64,000 bases of DNA from Enterobacter sp. kpr-6 (GCF_900116015.1 NZ_FOYH01000012.1:34185-98184), one strand, 5' to 3'; positions 28,334-39,928 are shown, numbered from the stretch's first letter. Notes: generated from the letters alone by a model not told the origin. Translations and numbers: made by a program.

Positions 28334-29686
28334 TCAGGCCTGAGATAGCGGGCGTTGCGCGCTTATCACGCGTTTATGAATCAGCCCGGCGCTATCAAAT
28401 AACCAGTACAGTAATTTTGCCATCATCAGGCAGGCCCCGAAGATGATGAGGAAAAAGACCACCCGCGAGACAAACGAATCCAGCCCTTCCCTCGCCAGCA
28501 CGATCATATTAAAGATGGCTCCGAAGCAAAAACTATGCAAAACAGCGGCCTTGTAGCGATTGGTTTCCCGATTGCCCAGCAGATACAGCCAGTCAAACCA
28601 CTTGATGATAAGCCCGACCACCACCGCGCCAAGCGGGATAAACCACACGCCGCCCATCACCACCAGCGAGCCGATCAGCGTCGGGGAAATTGCCAGCCCG
28701 GAGTGGTTATTCAGCACTTCCCAGGTAAAGTAGTTGGCGGTGTTCAGCACAATGCCGGGGCGCGAAGGCCACAGCCAGGTCGGGATGAATACATAGAAAT
28801 CGCGCACGATCGGCGCAAGGCCCTGGAACTCGATTTTGTCGTAGTTTTGCAGCAGCAGGGAGAGGTTTTCCCACGGCGAGAAGGTATCCCGGGTGAGATA
28901 CAGAAACGTGTAAAACGCCTCGTCGCCGCTGACGTTAAGCCCGTAGCGCTTAAGTGCCAGCCAGAACATCCCCACAATGCCGAACGCCCCTGCCGCCGCC
29001 AGCATCCACAGGGAAATCCAGCCGCGAATAATGCCGATAAACAGGAAAATGGCGAAAGCGATAATGATGTTCGCGCGCGTTCCGCCAACGATCATGTAAG
29101 TCAGCAGGCCGAACGCCACCGTGCTAACCAGAAAGAACAGCCATGCCCGTCCGTCCTGACGCAGGAAATAGACCACCAGCATCGCCGGAATAAAGAAGTA
29201 AAAGAAGCGCTTAAGCGCCACGCCGGAAACTTCGCTGCCAAAAATCTGGCTGTAAGATTGCAGCCGGAACAGCAGAAAACCGTTATGCATAAAGAAGATG
29301 CCGACGCTTACCAGCGCAATCAGCATCAGCATTACCCAAGTCAGATGCGTTTCCACCCGGTTCATGGTGAACAGCGGGCGACGCGGCTGCACCTCAGATG
29401 GCTTGCGCAGTCGGGTTTTATACGTGACGTAGTAAATTGCATAAAAGCAGGCCGCCGCCAGCAGGGTTTGCATCATGATCCCCGGCGGCGCGACGCCGAC
29501 GTCAAAGCGGAACACCAGCACGCTGGTGAGCGGGAAGCCGAAGAAGAAGGTCAGCAAAAACAGCAGCGAGAAAAAGACGTTGAAGTTAAAGCGCACGCGG
29601 CGAAATTCAAACCAGGTCAGGGTGGCGATAAACATCGTCGCCAGCAGCCAGATGACCAGTAATCCGCAAAATTCAAGCTGGCTCAT
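28334..29686 (-). CDS. wzyE: WzyE, ECA polymerase
   Basis: This 450-residue integral membrane protein has about 11 hydrophobic segments and a large central periplasmic loop ([23 protein letters not shown]). It polymerises ECA trisaccharide units with chain length set by WzzE. It overlaps wecF by 4 nt (29683-29686). Confidence 0.95.
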   Translation of the reverse strand: MSQLEFCGLLVIWLLATMFIATLTWFEFRRVRFNFNVFFSLLFLLTFFFGFPLTSVLVFRFDVGVAPPGIMMQTLLAAACFYAIYYVTYKTRLRKPSEVQPRRPLFTMNRVETHLTWVMLMLIALVSVGIFFMHNGFLLFRLQSYSQIFGSEVSGVALKRFFYFFIPAMLVVYFLRQDGRAWLFFLVSTVAFGLLTYMIVGGTRANIIIAFAIFLFIGIIRGWISLWMLAAAGAFGIVGMFWLALKRYGLNVSGDEAFYTFLYLTRDTFSPWENLSLLLQNYDKIEFQGLAPIVRDFYVFIPTWLWPSRPGIVLNTANYFTWEVLNNHSGLAISPTLIGSLVVMGGVWFIPLGAVVVGLIIKWFDWLYLLGNRETNRYKAAVLHSFCFGAIFNMIVLAREGLDSFVSRVVFFLIIFGACLMMAKLLYWLFDSAGLIHKRVISAQRPLSQA

Positions 29687-30759
29687 TGGGCTTCTCCCGC
29701 CGCAAGTCGCAACGCCTGATGCCAGGGTTCAAGATAGTTTGGACTAAAGAAAGCGATCGTGCTTTTGTCGAGCGTCGCCAGTTGTCGCTGTGCTTCGCGG
29801 ACCACGGCCTCATTGAGCGTGTCACCGGTAAAGAGCACCGGAATGTGCTGCTCCGCCATGTCCTGCCAGAACGGATTTTTACGGTTTAATACGCACGGAA
29901 TACCCGCCTGGATCAGCAGGCAAAGCGTGCCGATACCCTGCTGGCGGGCAAAAATGAAGTAGCCCAAATCACACTGGCGCAGGAGGTCGAGATAGTCGGC
30001 AAATTCCAGCTTTTCGCTCAGAATACGCAGGTTTTCCGGGCTGAACAGCGCCGCGCCCACCTGCCGCACCTGGGCGATATAGGTCTCGTTATTCGCCGGG
30101 TAGCCCATCGGGACAATCACATTGACGGTATCGCCAAACTGACGGTGGATCGCCTCCAGCGCCGCGATGTGTTCATTGCTGCGGTCGCCGGAGTTACCCA
30201 CCAGCAGCGTCAGCTTACCGTCGCGTGAGGTGTTGGCGGCCAGACTATTGAGCGACGGGTCCATACGCGTTGGGAAATAAAGCAGCTCACCGCGCACGCG
30301 AGGATGCCGGTTGGCAAAAAACTGCAAATCGCCGCGCGTGGCAAAGATACAGCCGACGCGCGCCTGCGCCATACGACGCAGCGGGTAAAACAGACGGAAT
30401 TTCAGGCTTTGCGAGACTTCATACAAGTCCGCGCCCCACGCATGCCAGTTGAACTGCGCAGGCTTAATCGCCCCGCGCAGCAGCGCCAGCCACAGGTCGG
30501 TGTTGAACTGGCCGTGAAAAAAGAAACGCTGCCCGCGATCCGCTTTGGCCAGCGCCACTACCGCCTTCGCCAGCGCGGATTTTGAGGCAAAGAAATGCAG
30601 TCTGAGCGCCGGAAAAGTGGTGCTCAGGCCATCGTCGCGCCCGACGATCATAAATTCGCGGCCATGCTCAGAACCGGCAAGGCTCTCGTTAAAAAACCGC
30701 AGCACGGTCTGATTATGGTGGGGAATATCCGATCCCAGTACGTGGATTAGTGCTGTCAT
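29683..30759 (-). CDS. wecF: WecF, Fuc4NAc transferase
   Basis: The product is 358 residues of the GT56 family, beginning [24 protein letters not shown]. It transfers Fuc4NAc from TDP-Fuc4NAc to lipid II to complete ECA lipid III. Conserved stretches include the [12 protein letters not shown] segment. It overlaps wzxE and wzyE by 4 nt each. Confidence 0.95.
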   Translation of the reverse strand: MTALIHVLGSDIPHHNQTVLRFFNESLAGSEHGREFMIVGRDDGLSTTFPALRLHFFASKSALAKAVVALAKADRGQRFFFHGQFNTDLWLALLRGAIKPAQFNWHAWGADLYEVSQSLKFRLFYPLRRMAQARVGCIFATRGDLQFFANRHPRVRGELLYFPTRMDPSLNSLAANTSRDGKLTLLVGNSGDRSNEHIAALEAIHRQFGDTVNVIVPMGYPANNETYIAQVRQVGAALFSPENLRILSEKLEFADYLDLLRQCDLGYFIFARQQGIGTLCLLIQAGIPCVLNRKNPFWQDMAEQHIPVLFTGDTLNEAVVREAQRQLATLDKSTIAFFSPNYLEPWHQALRLAAGEAQ

Positions 30760-32006
30760 GCTCGTCTACGCCAGAGTAAAAACACGCCACAACAAAGGGC
30801 GAAATAAACAATATAGGTCGCCATGTAAGCCTGCGCCGCGCCTGCGGCACCGTGCGCCGGTATCAGGGCGTGGGAGAATCCGGTCAGCAGGGCAAACTGG
30901 CTGATTTCCGCGAGGATATAAAATCGCAGTGAAGCGCGGGCAATCACCAGATAACCGAAGACGTAAGCACCCACTTTCAGTACATCCCCGACCAGTTGCC
31001 AGGCAAAGAGATCGCGCATGGCGATAAATTTGTCGGAGAACAGCAGCCAGATGGCAAAATCACGCAGCAGCCAGACGGTGAAACTCGCCGCCGCAACCGC
31101 CGGCAAAACAAACTTCAGCGATTTCACAATCTCGCGGGTGACATCCTCTTTGGTGATGAGCCGCGAGAGGGTCGGCAGCAGATATACGCTAAATGACGCG
31201 GTGATAAATTGCAGGTACGCGTCAGAAATACTGCTCACCCCCTGCCAGAGGCCGACTTCATCCCAGCTGTAGTGCGCGGCAAGCTGATTTCGCATCATCA
31301 CGTACGCCACAGGCAGCGTGACGGACGTAATCAGCGCCATCAGGGTGAATTTACCCAGTTGCCCGGCAAAGGGTTTATCCCAGCGCGGTTTGAGAAAGCC
31401 TGCCGGGATCGTCTTGCGACGCCAGAGCATAATGCCCGCCGGGATCACCACCAGCGCAGGTACCAGCGCCAGGCCCAGCAGTGCGCCCTGATACCCGCCG
31501 AGGCGAAAGCAGGCGTAATACGCGATCACCCCCACAATGCTGCCGCAAATCAGCGACAGCGCGTTTCCCGCCGCATCACGGAAGCCTTTCATCACCGCCA
31601 GCAGGAAGTTCGCCCAGGCGATGCCCATCTGCACCAGCGCCACCAGTCGCACCAGTCCCTGAAAATGGGTGTGTCCGAACAGTCCCTGACTGATGGGGGC
31701 TGCCGCCAGCAGAAAGACCAGCGCCAGCAGCGTGGAGAAACCGAGCACCATCGCCGACGAGGTGCCGACAACGTTGCGCAGTTGCGCCGGGTCATCATGA
31801 TATTGCGCCACCAGTTTGGTAACGCCGTTGAAGATACCCGCCCCGGCCAGCACGCCGAGTACGGTCACTAATTGACGGAAGTTCCCGGCCTGCCCGACCC
31901 CCGCCGGGCCAAAAGCCACGGCGAGCAGCTTAACCACCAGCAGCCCCGCGCCGATCTTGACCAGCGTGGAGGCCGCCGTCCATACAGAAGCTTTAGCCAG
32001 CGACAT
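30756..32006 (-). CDS. wzxE: WzxE, ECA lipid III flippase
   Basis: This 416-residue MOP/PST-superfamily flippase has about 12 membrane helices and begins [29 protein letters not shown]. It moves undecaprenyl-PP-linked ECA trisaccharide across the inner membrane. It sits 1 nt after wecE and overlaps wecF. Confidence 0.95.
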   Translation of the reverse strand: MSLAKASVWTAASTLVKIGAGLLVVKLLAVAFGPAGVGQAGNFRQLVTVLGVLAGAGIFNGVTKLVAQYHDDPAQLRNVVGTSSAMVLGFSTLLALVFLLAAAPISQGLFGHTHFQGLVRLVALVQMGIAWANFLLAVMKGFRDAAGNALSLICGSIVGVIAYYACFRLGGYQGALLGLALVPALVVIPAGIMLWRRKTIPAGFLKPRWDKPFAGQLGKFTLMALITSVTLPVAYVMMRNQLAAHYSWDEVGLWQGVSSISDAYLQFITASFSVYLLPTLSRLITKEDVTREIVKSLKFVLPAVAAASFTVWLLRDFAIWLLFSDKFIAMRDLFAWQLVGDVLKVGAYVFGYLVIARASLRFYILAEISQFALLTGFSHALIPAHGAAGAAQAYMATYIVYFALCCGVFLLWRRRA

Positions 32007-32007
32007 C

Positions 32008-33138
32008 TCAGTTGAAATAGCTCAGAAGGGTATTAATCACCGTGCGCTGATTAACAGGCGCGAGGTTGTAGAACAGCGGCAGGCGAAGCAAACGCTCACT
32101 TTCCTGCGTGGTGTAGCGGTCTTCACCATGGAAGTCGCCAAACTGTTCCCCTGCCGGACTACTGTGCAGCGGGATGTAGTGGAACACCGCCATAATTTCC
32201 GCTTCTTTCAAAAAGGCGATCAGCTTGCCGCGATCCGCTTCGTCGCGCAGCTTGATGTAAAACATGTGCGCGTTATGGCTGCATTCTGCCGGGATGGTCG
32301 GCAGCTCAATACGCCCGGCGCGGGCCAGCGGCGTAAGCGCGTCAAAGTAGGTCTGCCACAGCGATAAACGCTGCTGGTTGATGCGATCGGCGGCTTCCAG
32401 TTGTGCCCAGAGATACGCGGCCTGCAAATCGGCCATCAGGTAGCTGGAGCCGATATCGCGCCAGGTATATTTGTCCACCTGACCACGGAAGAACTGGCTG
32501 CGGTTAGTGCCTTTTTCGCGGATCACTTCCGCACGCTCAATCAGGGCACGATCGTTAATCAGCGTCGCACCGCCTTCGCCGCCCGCGGTGTAGTTTTTGG
32601 TTTCGTGGAAGCTAAAGCAGCCGATATGGCCGATCGTCCCCAGCGCCCGTCCTTTGTAGGTGGACATCACGCCCTGAGCGGCGTCTTCCACCACGAACAG
32701 GTCATATTTTTTCGCCAGCGCCATAATGGTATCCATTTCACAGGCGACGCCCGCGTAATGGACTGGGACGATGGCGCGGGTTTTCCCGGTGATCGCCGCT
32801 TCAATGCGCGTTTCATCGATGTTCATGGTGTCCGCGCGCACATCGACAAAAATGATTTTTGCACCGCGCAGCACAAAGGCGTTAGCGGTGGACACAAAGG
32901 TGTAGCTCGGCATGATGACTTCATCGCCGGGCTGGATATCCAGCAGCAGCGCGGCCATTTCCAGCGAAGCGGTACACGACGGCGTGAGCAGCACTTTGGC
33001 GCTGCCGAAGCGTTGTTCCATCCATTGCTGACAGCGGCGGGTAAAGCCACCGTCCCCACACAGCTTGCCGCTGCTCATGGCAGACTGCATGTAATCCAGT
33101 TCGGTTCCCACAACGGGAGGCGCATTAAAAGGGATCAT
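32008..33138 (-). CDS. wecE: WecE, dTDP-4-keto-6-deoxyglucose transaminase
   Basis: This PLP-dependent aminotransferase of the DegT/DnrJ/EryC1 family has 376 residues, the E. coli length. The PLP lysine is in FHETKNYTAGGEGG, and VVEDAAQG is the cofactor-ring contact. It makes TDP-Fuc4N from TDP-4-keto-6-deoxyglucose. The ATG of MIPFNAPPVVGTELDY was chosen by family alignment; 15 further open codons upstream run into wecD. Its dTDP-sugar substrate is not made by any gene in this cluster (see findings). Confidence 0.96.
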   Translation of the reverse strand: MIPFNAPPVVGTELDYMQSAMSSGKLCGDGGFTRRCQQWMEQRFGSAKVLLTPSCTASLEMAALLLDIQPGDEVIMPSYTFVSTANAFVLRGAKIIFVDVRADTMNIDETRIEAAITGKTRAIVPVHYAGVACEMDTIMALAKKYDLFVVEDAAQGVMSTYKGRALGTIGHIGCFSFHETKNYTAGGEGGATLINDRALIERAEVIREKGTNRSQFFRGQVDKYTWRDIGSSYLMADLQAAYLWAQLEAADRINQQRLSLWQTYFDALTPLARAGRIELPTIPAECSHNAHMFYIKLRDEADRGKLIAFLKEAEIMAVFHYIPLHSSPAGEQFGDFHGEDRYTTQESERLLRLPLFYNLAPVNQRTVINTLLSYFN

Positions 33139-33142
33139 CGTG

Positions 33143-33823
33143 TCACCTGTATAGCCAGTAAGCGGTGCTTTCAACGTTGCCACCGCTTTGAATGTAACGT
33201 TTAAGCGCGGCGGTGTTCCCGGACTGGGTCGCCACGCGTAAGGTGCTGAGGCTGCGTGCTTTTGCCCAGCCCATCGCCGCCTGCATCAGCGCTTTGCCCG
33301 CGCCGCGCCCGGCCAGCAGACCGATACGTGCTTCGTGTGCGTTAAGCTGGCGGAGCGAGACAAACGCCCGGATGTGGCCGTCGGCGCGAAACACCAGGCA
33401 TTCGTGGTCGTATTCACCTTTAACAGCGTTTTCAATCCACTGCGCGTAGAAACGACCGCTGGCTTCCGGCGGATACCAGGGCGCACGAAAACGGCTTTGG
33501 GTAAATATCTGCGAGGCCAGCGTCCGCAGCACGGGAATATCATCAAGCGTCGCGATTTCTGCCTGCGGATCGTCAACGGCAGGCGGCAGGGCCAGCGCGA
33601 AATCCACTTCCCCTTCCACCAGCTTAAAACCCAGCTGTTGCAGGGCATCAAGCCGGGCCGTATCAGCGGCGGGCACTTTGACCTGCACCCGCGCCCACGG
33701 CGCGAGGTCTGAGGCGGTGATCAGCGGGCCGGATTCATTCAGCCGGATAATCGCGCTGTTGAGGCCAAAAAACTGGCTCTCCCAGGCGAGCGGTTCCACC
33801 GTGCCGTTTACCATCAGCGCCAT
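33143..33823 (-). CDS. wecD: WecD, TDP-Fuc4N acetyltransferase
   Basis: This 226-residue GNAT acetyltransferase has the acetyl-CoA loop [13 protein letters not shown] and the C-terminus [11 protein letters not shown]. It acetylates TDP-Fuc4N to TDP-Fuc4NAc. It starts inside the 3' end of wecC. An alternative ATG at 33814 overlaps the wecC stop as TGATG and gives a start nearer the E. coli alignment, so the start could be either. In E. coli rffG and rffH stand between wecC and wecD; here the two genes are fused end to end. Confidence 0.93.
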   Translation of the reverse strand: MALMVNGTVEPLAWESQFFGLNSAIIRLNESGPLITASDLAPWARVQVKVPAADTARLDALQQLGFKLVEGEVDFALALPPAVDDPQAEIATLDDIPVLRTLASQIFTQSRFRAPWYPPEASGRFYAQWIENAVKGEYDHECLVFRADGHIRAFVSLRQLNAHEARIGLLAGRGAGKALMQAAMGWAKARSLSTLRVATQSGNTAALKRYIQSGGNVESTAYWLYR

Positions 33824-35076
33824 ACGCCTTTGGTATCGACGATGTACGGCTGCGCGATAGTCTCGCTATCAATGGCTTTAAATTCGTTGTGATCGACCAG
33901 CATCACCAGCACATCGGCATTCGCCAGCGCCTGCTCAAGACTTGCCAGTTGGCTGATACCTTCAAGACTTTTGGGAAGCTGATGAATGTTAGGCTCGACC
34001 ACCAGCGTCGTGCCGCTGTGCCAGTCGGCAACCTGATGGGCGATTTCCATCGCCGGGCTTTCGCGCAGGTCGTCAATATTGGGCTTAAACGCGAGGCCAA
34101 AGCAGGCGATGGTCAGCTCGCTGGCGCGTTTACCGCTCGCCGTCAGGCAATCCGCCACGGTCGCTTTCACCTGGCTTAACACCCAGTGCGGCTTGCTGTC
34201 GTTGACTTCGCGCGCGGTGCGGATAAGACGCGCCTGCTGCGGGTTCTGCGCGACGATAAACCAGGGGTCGACGGCGATACAGTGCCCGCCCACGCCCGGT
34301 CCCGGCTGCAAAATGTTGACGCGCGGATGGCGATTGGCGAGGCGAATAAGTTCCCAGACGTTAATCCCCTGGTCGGCGCAAATCAGCGATAACTCATTGG
34401 CGAAAGCGATGTTCACGTCACGGAAGCTGTTTTCGGTCAGCTTGCACATTTCGGCGGTACGGGCGTTAGTGACCACACACTCGCCTTCAAGGAAGATGTT
34501 GTAGAGTTCGCTGGCGCGTGCGGAACACACCGGGGTCATGCCGCCGATCACGCGGTCGTTTTTAATCAGTTCGACCATGACCTGGCCAGGCAGCACGCGC
34601 TCCGGGCAGTAGGCAATATTGATATCAGCCTGCTCGCCCGCCTGCTGAGGAAAACTCAGATCCGGGCGCATCTCTGCCAGCCACTGCGCCATTTGCTCGG
34701 TTGCACCGACCGGCGAGGTGGACTCCAGAATAACCAGCGCGCCTTTCTGCAACACCGGCGCAATGGATTTTGCCGCCGCTTCCACGTAAACCATGTCCGG
34801 CTCGTGATCCCCTTTAAACGGCGTCGGTACGGCAATCAGGTAGGCGTCTGCGGCAACCGGTGTGGTGCTTGCTTTGAGATAGCCCCCGTCCACCGCCGCT
34901 TTAACGACCTTATCCAGTTCCGGCTCAACGATATGAATTTGCCCGCGATTGATGGTCTCCACCGCGTGCTGGTTAATGTCGATCCCCACAACCTGCTTTT
35001 GACGAGACGCGAAAGCCGCTGCGGTTGGCAGTCCGATGTAGCCAAGGCCAATGACAGAAATGGTTGAAAAACTCAT
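33814..35076 (-). CDS. wecC: WecC, UDP-ManNAc dehydrogenase
   Basis: The product is 420 residues with an N-terminal Rossmann motif [16 protein letters not shown]. The UDP-sugar dehydrogenase centre [15 protein letters not shown] contains the catalytic Cys. It oxidises UDP-ManNAc to UDP-ManNAcA. Its start overlaps the wecB end by 4 nt (35073-35076) and its end overlaps wecD by 10 nt. Confidence 0.96.
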   Translation of the reverse strand: MSFSTISVIGLGYIGLPTAAAFASRQKQVVGIDINQHAVETINRGQIHIVEPELDKVVKAAVDGGYLKASTTPVAADAYLIAVPTPFKGDHEPDMVYVEAAAKSIAPVLQKGALVILESTSPVGATEQMAQWLAEMRPDLSFPQQAGEQADINIAYCPERVLPGQVMVELIKNDRVIGGMTPVCSARASELYNIFLEGECVVTNARTAEMCKLTENSFRDVNIAFANELSLICADQGINVWELIRLANRHPRVNILQPGPGVGGHCIAVDPWFIVAQNPQQARLIRTAREVNDSKPHWVLSQVKATVADCLTASGKRASELTIACFGLAFKPNIDDLRESPAMEIAHQVADWHSGTTLVVEPNIHQLPKSLEGISQLASLEQALANADVLVMLVDHNEFKAIDSETIAQPYIVDTKGVWR

Positions 35077-36203
35077 AGCGTTACCCGATTGTGTTTAAGT
35101 GCGTGCAAAATGCGACCGCAGGCTTGTCCATCACCGTAAGGATTGTGCGCATGGCTCATGGCTTGCCAGGCGGCGTTGCTCGACAGCAGGCGGGTGACTT
35201 CTTCAACAATACGCTGCTTGTCGGTGCCGACCAGTCTGACCGTGCCCGCTTCTACTGCTTCCGGGCGCTCTGTGGTGTCACGCATGACCAGCACAGGTTT
35301 ACCGAAAGAAGGCGCTTCTTCCTGGATGCCGCCGGAGTCCGTGAGGATCAACCAGGCGCGATTCATCAGCCACAGGAATGGTAAATAGTCCTGCGGCTCA
35401 ATCAGGATCACATTGTCGACATGGCCCAGGATGCGATTGACCGGCTCGCTGACGTTGGGATTCAGGTGCACCGGGTAGACAATCTGCACGTCGTCATGCT
35501 CTGCGGCAATCTCCGCCAGCGCATGACAGATCTCTTCAAAGCCGCGACCAAAGCTCTCGCGACGGTGGCCCGTCACCAGAATCAGCTTTTTGCTGTTATC
35601 AAGGAAAGGGTATCGGCCTGCCAGTTCACACTGTAACGCTTCGTTGTTCAGCACGCTGTCGCGCACCCAGAACAGCGCATCAATGACCGTATTGCCGGTG
35701 ACGAAAATCTTTTTATCGCCCACGTTTTCACGCAGCAGGTTATGCCGGGAATTTTCGGTGGGGGCGAAGTGGTACATCGCCAGATGACCGGTCAGTGTGC
35801 GGTTAGCTTCTTCAGGCCACGGCGAGGAGAGATCGCCCGTGCGCAGGCCTGCTTCCACATGCCCGACCGGAATACGCTGGTAAAACGCCGCAAGGCTGGC
35901 GGCAATGGTGGTCGTGGTGTCGCCATGGACGAGCACCACATCAGGCTTGAAGGCTTCAAGAATAGGCTTCAGCCCTTCCAGAATACGGCAGGTGATTTCC
36001 GTCAGCCCCTGGCCTGGCTGCATAATATTCAGGTCGTAATCCGGGACAATCGAAAAGAGATGTAACACCTGATCGAGCATCTCACGATGCTGCGCGGTGA
36101 CGCACACTTTCGCCTCAAAATAAGGATCCCTTGCCAGTGCATGAACCAGAGGAGCCATTTTGATGGCTTCTGGTCGTGTGCCAAATACGGTAAGTACTTT
36201 CAC
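35073..36203 (-). CDS. wecB: WecB, UDP-GlcNAc 2-epimerase
   Basis: The product is 376 residues, beginning [20 protein letters not shown]. It has the family segments [10 protein letters not shown] and [12 protein letters not shown], with catalytic acidic residues and the UDP-binding site. It converts UDP-GlcNAc to UDP-ManNAc, the first dedicated step of the ManNAcA branch. It lies 57 nt after wzzE with a hairpin in the gap. Confidence 0.96.
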   Translation of the reverse strand: MKVLTVFGTRPEAIKMAPLVHALARDPYFEAKVCVTAQHREMLDQVLHLFSIVPDYDLNIMQPGQGLTEITCRILEGLKPILEAFKPDVVLVHGDTTTTIAASLAAFYQRIPVGHVEAGLRTGDLSSPWPEEANRTLTGHLAMYHFAPTENSRHNLLRENVGDKKIFVTGNTVIDALFWVRDSVLNNEALQCELAGRYPFLDNSKKLILVTGHRRESFGRGFEEICHALAEIAAEHDDVQIVYPVHLNPNVSEPVNRILGHVDNVILIEPQDYLPFLWLMNRAWLILTDSGGIQEEAPSFGKPVLVMRDTTERPEAVEAGTVRLVGTDKQRIVEEVTRLLSSNAAWQAMSHAHNPYGDGQACGRILHALKHNRVTL

Positions 36204-36225
36204 AACGATTCTCTTCGATTAGATG

Positions 36226-36247
36226 ATGAAGGCCCGCAGGCCTTCAT
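36226..36247. repeat. Perfect 9-bp hairpin between wzzE and wecB
   Basis: ATGAAGGCC-cgca-GGCCTTCAT is a perfect inverted repeat in the 57-nt wzzE-wecB gap. There is no T-run after it on the transcribed strand, so it looks like an mRNA stability or processing element rather than a terminator. Confidence 0.6.
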
Positions 36248-36260
36248 ATCAGACGGCGTA

Positions 36261-37307
36261 TCAGAACGAGCGGCGGCGTGTTAACGCGATGCCTGCTCCC
36301 ACTAACGCCCCCACAATACCCCACATGATCATCAGGAAAGCACGACGCGGGCTATCGCGTTTTACCGGTTCTTCCGGTGTACGCAAATAACGATACGTCT
36401 GAAAACGGGGATCGAGTGTGGGGCCAACGTTGAGCGTATTGAGCATGGCCCGGTTTTGATCATAGTCCAGATCAAATTCCGGCCCCACCGCCTGAAGATT
36501 TTCGAGACGGGCCTGTAACATCGGGCGGCCCAGGAGGAACAATTCAGAGTCTGGTAATTCGTCTGCCGGGACTTCCGTTTCGCTGCGTGAAATGTTGTGC
36601 TGCTCGGCGACTTTCAGCGCCTGCTCAACGTTATGCACACGGCGGGAGAAGATCGCTTTCGCCACCTCTTCCTGACGTTTGACCTGCGCTTTCATTTGAA
36701 TGGTGCGCGCAGCCCATGCGCCTTTCAGCTCATCGTTTAAATGGCTGGCGGCACGCTGGCTGGCAAACGCCACGTACTGACGCAGCAGATTATTGGCGTC
36801 GGGCGCAGTTTCTGCCGTCAGCTTTACGCTGTCGTTCAGGTTGCGCACTACGTCGCCCGGCATGTACTGAATATAATTAATTAAATCATCCAGCATCGCG
36901 GCGTCGGCTTTGCTGTTGCCGACCATACGCTGCTTGTAATAATCCGTTTGTAACCAGAAATCGCGGCGGGTATCCCAGGATGCCAGCTGCATGACGAACT
37001 CTTTGTAGGCCTCATCCATTACCGAAGGCTGATCCGCCGGGGCCAGACTGGCTTTCACATCCAGATTACGCAGGAACTGCTGTTGCGAATAAAAACCACC
37101 CAGCATGTTGACGGTGGGCCGGTCGGTCATTGCCGTCGCGCCCCACTCCTGTCTGGCGAAAAAGGTATAGGGTAATACGATCAAGGCAAAAACCAGCGCT
37201 ACACCTACAATCCATAATTTCCCTGCCCATAAAGTACGAAATAAACCACGAATATCGAGTTCGTTCTCCGTACCCACTGACTGTGCTCCCGGTAATGGTT
37301 GAGTCAT
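36261..37307 (-). CDS. wzzE: WzzE, ECA chain-length regulator
   Basis: This 348-residue polysaccharide co-polymerase has membrane helices near residues 32-50 and 325-343 flanking a periplasmic coiled-coil domain. A proline-rich stretch (YLRTPEEPVKRDSPRRAF) precedes the second helix, as in Wzz proteins. It sets ECA length and promotes cyclic ECA formation. It is the second gene of the operon. Confidence 0.95.
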   Translation of the reverse strand: MTQPLPGAQSVGTENELDIRGLFRTLWAGKLWIVGVALVFALIVLPYTFFARQEWGATAMTDRPTVNMLGGFYSQQQFLRNLDVKASLAPADQPSVMDEAYKEFVMQLASWDTRRDFWLQTDYYKQRMVGNSKADAAMLDDLINYIQYMPGDVVRNLNDSVKLTAETAPDANNLLRQYVAFASQRAASHLNDELKGAWAARTIQMKAQVKRQEEVAKAIFSRRVHNVEQALKVAEQHNISRSETEVPADELPDSELFLLGRPMLQARLENLQAVGPEFDLDYDQNRAMLNTLNVGPTLDPRFQTYRYLRTPEEPVKRDSPRRAFLMIMWGIVGALVGAGIALTRRRSF

Positions 37308-37320
37308 CGCTATCCCAGAG

Positions 37321-38424
37321 TTACTTGGTTAATGTTTGATTATGTTTACTGTTTCTACGGATCCTGCGTTTAACACGTTTAATAAAGCGCGCCACTTTCC
37401 ACGCACGCTTAATACAATAGCCGTACATGAAAAATGCAAGCAAGAACAATGCCAGCATTACCCATTCCGGGACAATTCTTACATATTCCATCGTCACGCC
37501 GATGGCCGCCAGCAGCGCAGCGGCAAGCGTGATCAGCACAAAGGCCTGACGGGAAGTAAACCCGGCGCGCATGATCAAATGATGAATATGCTGACGGTCC
37601 GGGGAGAACGGACTCATGCCTTTACGCAGGCGGCGATACATAATGGCGACCATATCCATCAGCGGAATGGCAATAATCCACAGTGCCGTGACCGGGCTAA
37701 TCGGATGGGTTTGCCCCTGGGTGGTTTCAAGCAGGATCCAGATGACGGTAAAGCCAATCAGCGTACTGCCCGCATCGCCCATAAAGACCTTATAGCGACG
37801 CCCAAGCACACCTAAATTCAGCAGGATATAAGGAAGGATTGCGGCGATCATGGCGAAGCACCACATCGCGAGGCTTGTTTGACCATCGAACCACAGGATG
37901 ATGCCGATCGCGCCAAAAGAGACGCAGGACAACCCGCCCAGCAGCCCGTCGATGCCATCCACCATGTTAAAGGCGTTGATGGCAGCCCAGACCGCAAACA
38001 GCGTCAGGAAGAAGCCGAACGGCCCGAGAACCAGCTCCCACGAACCAAAAATATGGCCGAGGCTTAGCAGGTAGAGCTTACCCACCGCCATCATCACCAC
38101 GGCGATGAGCGCCTGAATGGTCGCGCGGATTTTTACGCTGATGTCAAAACGGTCATCCAGTGCGCCAACAAATACCAGCACGCCCGCACAGGCCAGGTAG
38201 AGAGCAGCATGAGGAATATAGTAATCCGCAATGTAGAAGGTGAAACAAATCCCGGCGTAAACGGAAATGCCGCCAACTAAAGGGATCAGCCCCTGATGGC
38301 GTTTACGGAAATTAGGTTTGTCCACAAGACCAATTTTTTTCGCCACTTTGCGCGCGAAAAAAAGAAAGATAAATGTGAGTAAAAAAATACTGAATAACTC
38401 AGTAACCGCAGTGAGTAAATTCAC
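37321..38424 (-). CDS. wecA: WecA, undecaprenyl-phosphate GlcNAc-1-phosphate transferase
   Basis: This 367-residue polytopic protein (about 11 helices) starts at a GTG codon. The GPT-family motifs are ALDDRFDIS, NAFNMVDGIDGLLGG and the UDP-sugar loop SPDRQHIHH. It transfers GlcNAc-1-P to undecaprenyl phosphate, the first committed step for ECA and for many O-antigens. It is the first gene of the ECA operon after rho. Confidence 0.96.
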   Translation of the reverse strand: MNLLTAVTELFSIFLLTFIFLFFARKVAKKIGLVDKPNFRKRHQGLIPLVGGISVYAGICFTFYIADYYIPHAALYLACAGVLVFVGALDDRFDISVKIRATIQALIAVVMMAVGKLYLLSLGHIFGSWELVLGPFGFFLTLFAVWAAINAFNMVDGIDGLLGGLSCVSFGAIGIILWFDGQTSLAMWCFAMIAAILPYILLNLGVLGRRYKVFMGDAGSTLIGFTVIWILLETTQGQTHPISPVTALWIIAIPLMDMVAIMYRRLRKGMSPFSPDRQHIHHLIMRAGFTSRQAFVLITLAAALLAAIGVTMEYVRIVPEWVMLALFLLAFFMYGYCIKRAWKVARFIKRVKRRIRRNSKHNQTLTK

Positions 38425-38624
38425 AATGCATGCTCTCAGCGAATGTTGATCCTGGAAGTATAACGACGAAGGCCCTGCTCAAGAAGCGATAAAGCAGGAC
38501 AATCACAGGCTCAGCTGTATGTTTTTCAATCGATTAAGACATTCTTATAATGAATGTTGCGTAATAGCGCTTTCTGAACGCAGCAGTCCGAAGCCCCATG
38601 GGTATAGCGTATATTCCATGAATG

Positions 38625-38652
38625 AAAAACGCCACGTAAAAACGTGGCGTTT
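38625..38652 (-). terminator. rho terminator
   Basis: ACGCCACG-tttt-CGTGGCGT followed by TTTTTCATT on the minus strand forms a strong hairpin just downstream of the rho stop codon (38669). The remaining 200 nt to wecA hold the ECA operon promoter region; I could not fix its boxes. Confidence 0.8.
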
Positions 38653-38668
38653 CGGGGCTTTATTTGGA

Positions 38669-39928
38669 TTACGAGCGTTTCATCATATCGAAGAACTCGT
38701 CATTGGTTTTCGTCATCGCCAGCTTATTGATGAGGAATTCCATTGCGTCGATCTCACCCATCGGGTGGATAATTTTGCGCAATATCCACATTTTTTGCAG
38801 TTCTTCCTGCGTGGTGAGCAGCTCTTCTTTACGCGTACCAGAACGGTTGTAATCGATCGCCGGGAACACACGTTTTTCAGCGATTTTACGCGCCAGGTGC
38901 AGTTCCATGTTGCCGGTACCTTTAAATTCTTCGTAGATAACTTCATCCATTTTAGAACCGGTATCAACCAGCGCGGTCGCGATGATGGTCAGGCTGCCGC
39001 CCTCTTCCACGTTACGTGCAGCGCCGAAGAAACGCTTCGGACGATGCAGGGCGTTCGCATCCACACCACCGGTCAACACTTTACCGGAAGCCGGTACTAC
39101 GGTGTTGTAGGCGCGCGCCAGACGGGTGATGGAGTCGAGCAGAATGATAACGTCTTTTTTGTGCTCAACCAGACGCTTCGCCTTCTCGATGACCATTTCA
39201 GCAACCTGAACGTGGCGGGAAGCCGGTTCGTCAAACGTTGACGCAACCACTTCACCTTTAACCAGACGCTGCATCTCGGTCACTTCTTCCGGACGTTCAT
39301 CGATGAGCAGTACCATCAGGACGCAGTCCGGGTGGTTGTAAGCGATGCTCTGCGCAATGTTTTGCAGCAGCATGGTTTTACCGGCTTTCGGCGGTGCAAC
39401 AATCAGACCACGCTGACCGCGACCAATCGGCGAAGCCAGATCGAGAACGCGAGCGGTTAAATCTTCGGTCGAACCATTACCACGTTCCATGCGCAGACGT
39501 GAGTTTGCGTGCAGCGGCGTCAGGTTTTCGAACAGGATTTTATTGCGCGAGTTTTCAGGTTTGTCGTAGTTAACTTCATTAACTTTCAACAGCGCAAAGT
39601 AACGTTCACCCTCTTTGGGCGGGCGAATCTTACCTGAAATGGTGTCACCAGTTCGGAGGTTGAAGCGTCGGATTTGGCTGGGGGAAACGTAGATGTCATC
39701 AGGACCGGCGAGGTAGGAGCTGTCTGCAGAGCGGAGGAAACCAAATCCATCCTGCAAAATCTCCAACACACCGTCGCCAAAGATATCTTCGCCACTCTTA
39801 GCATGCTGCTTCAGGATGGCAAAAATAATGTCCTGCTTGCGCATACGAGCCTGGTTTTCCAGACCCATGTTTTCGCCGAGAGTGATCAGCTCAGAAACCG
39901 GCGTATTCTTTAATTCGGTAAGATTCAT
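38669..39928 (-). CDS. rho: Rho, transcription termination factor
   Basis: The product is 419 residues, the E. coli length. An N-terminal helix-extended domain ([15 protein letters not shown]) precedes a cold-shock-like RNA-binding domain with the GFGFLR motif. The RecA-like ATPase follows, with Walker [11 protein letters not shown], Walker [11 protein letters not shown] and the Q-loop/R-loop segments. It forms the hexameric RNA translocase that ends transcripts. A long leader precedes it. Confidence 0.98.
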   Translation of the reverse strand: MNLTELKNTPVSELITLGENMGLENQARMRKQDIIFAILKQHAKSGEDIFGDGVLEILQDGFGFLRSADSSYLAGPDDIYVSPSQIRRFNLRTGDTISGKIRPPKEGERYFALLKVNEVNYDKPENSRNKILFENLTPLHANSRLRMERGNGSTEDLTARVLDLASPIGRGQRGLIVAPPKAGKTMLLQNIAQSIAYNHPDCVLMVLLIDERPEEVTEMQRLVKGEVVASTFDEPASRHVQVAEMVIEKAKRLVEHKKDVIILLDSITRLARAYNTVVPASGKVLTGGVDANALHRPKRFFGAARNVEEGGSLTIIATALVDTGSKMDEVIYEEFKGTGNMELHLARKIAEKRVFPAIDYNRSGTRKEELLTTQEELQKMWILRKIIHPMGEIDAMEFLINKLAMTKTNDEFFDMMKRS

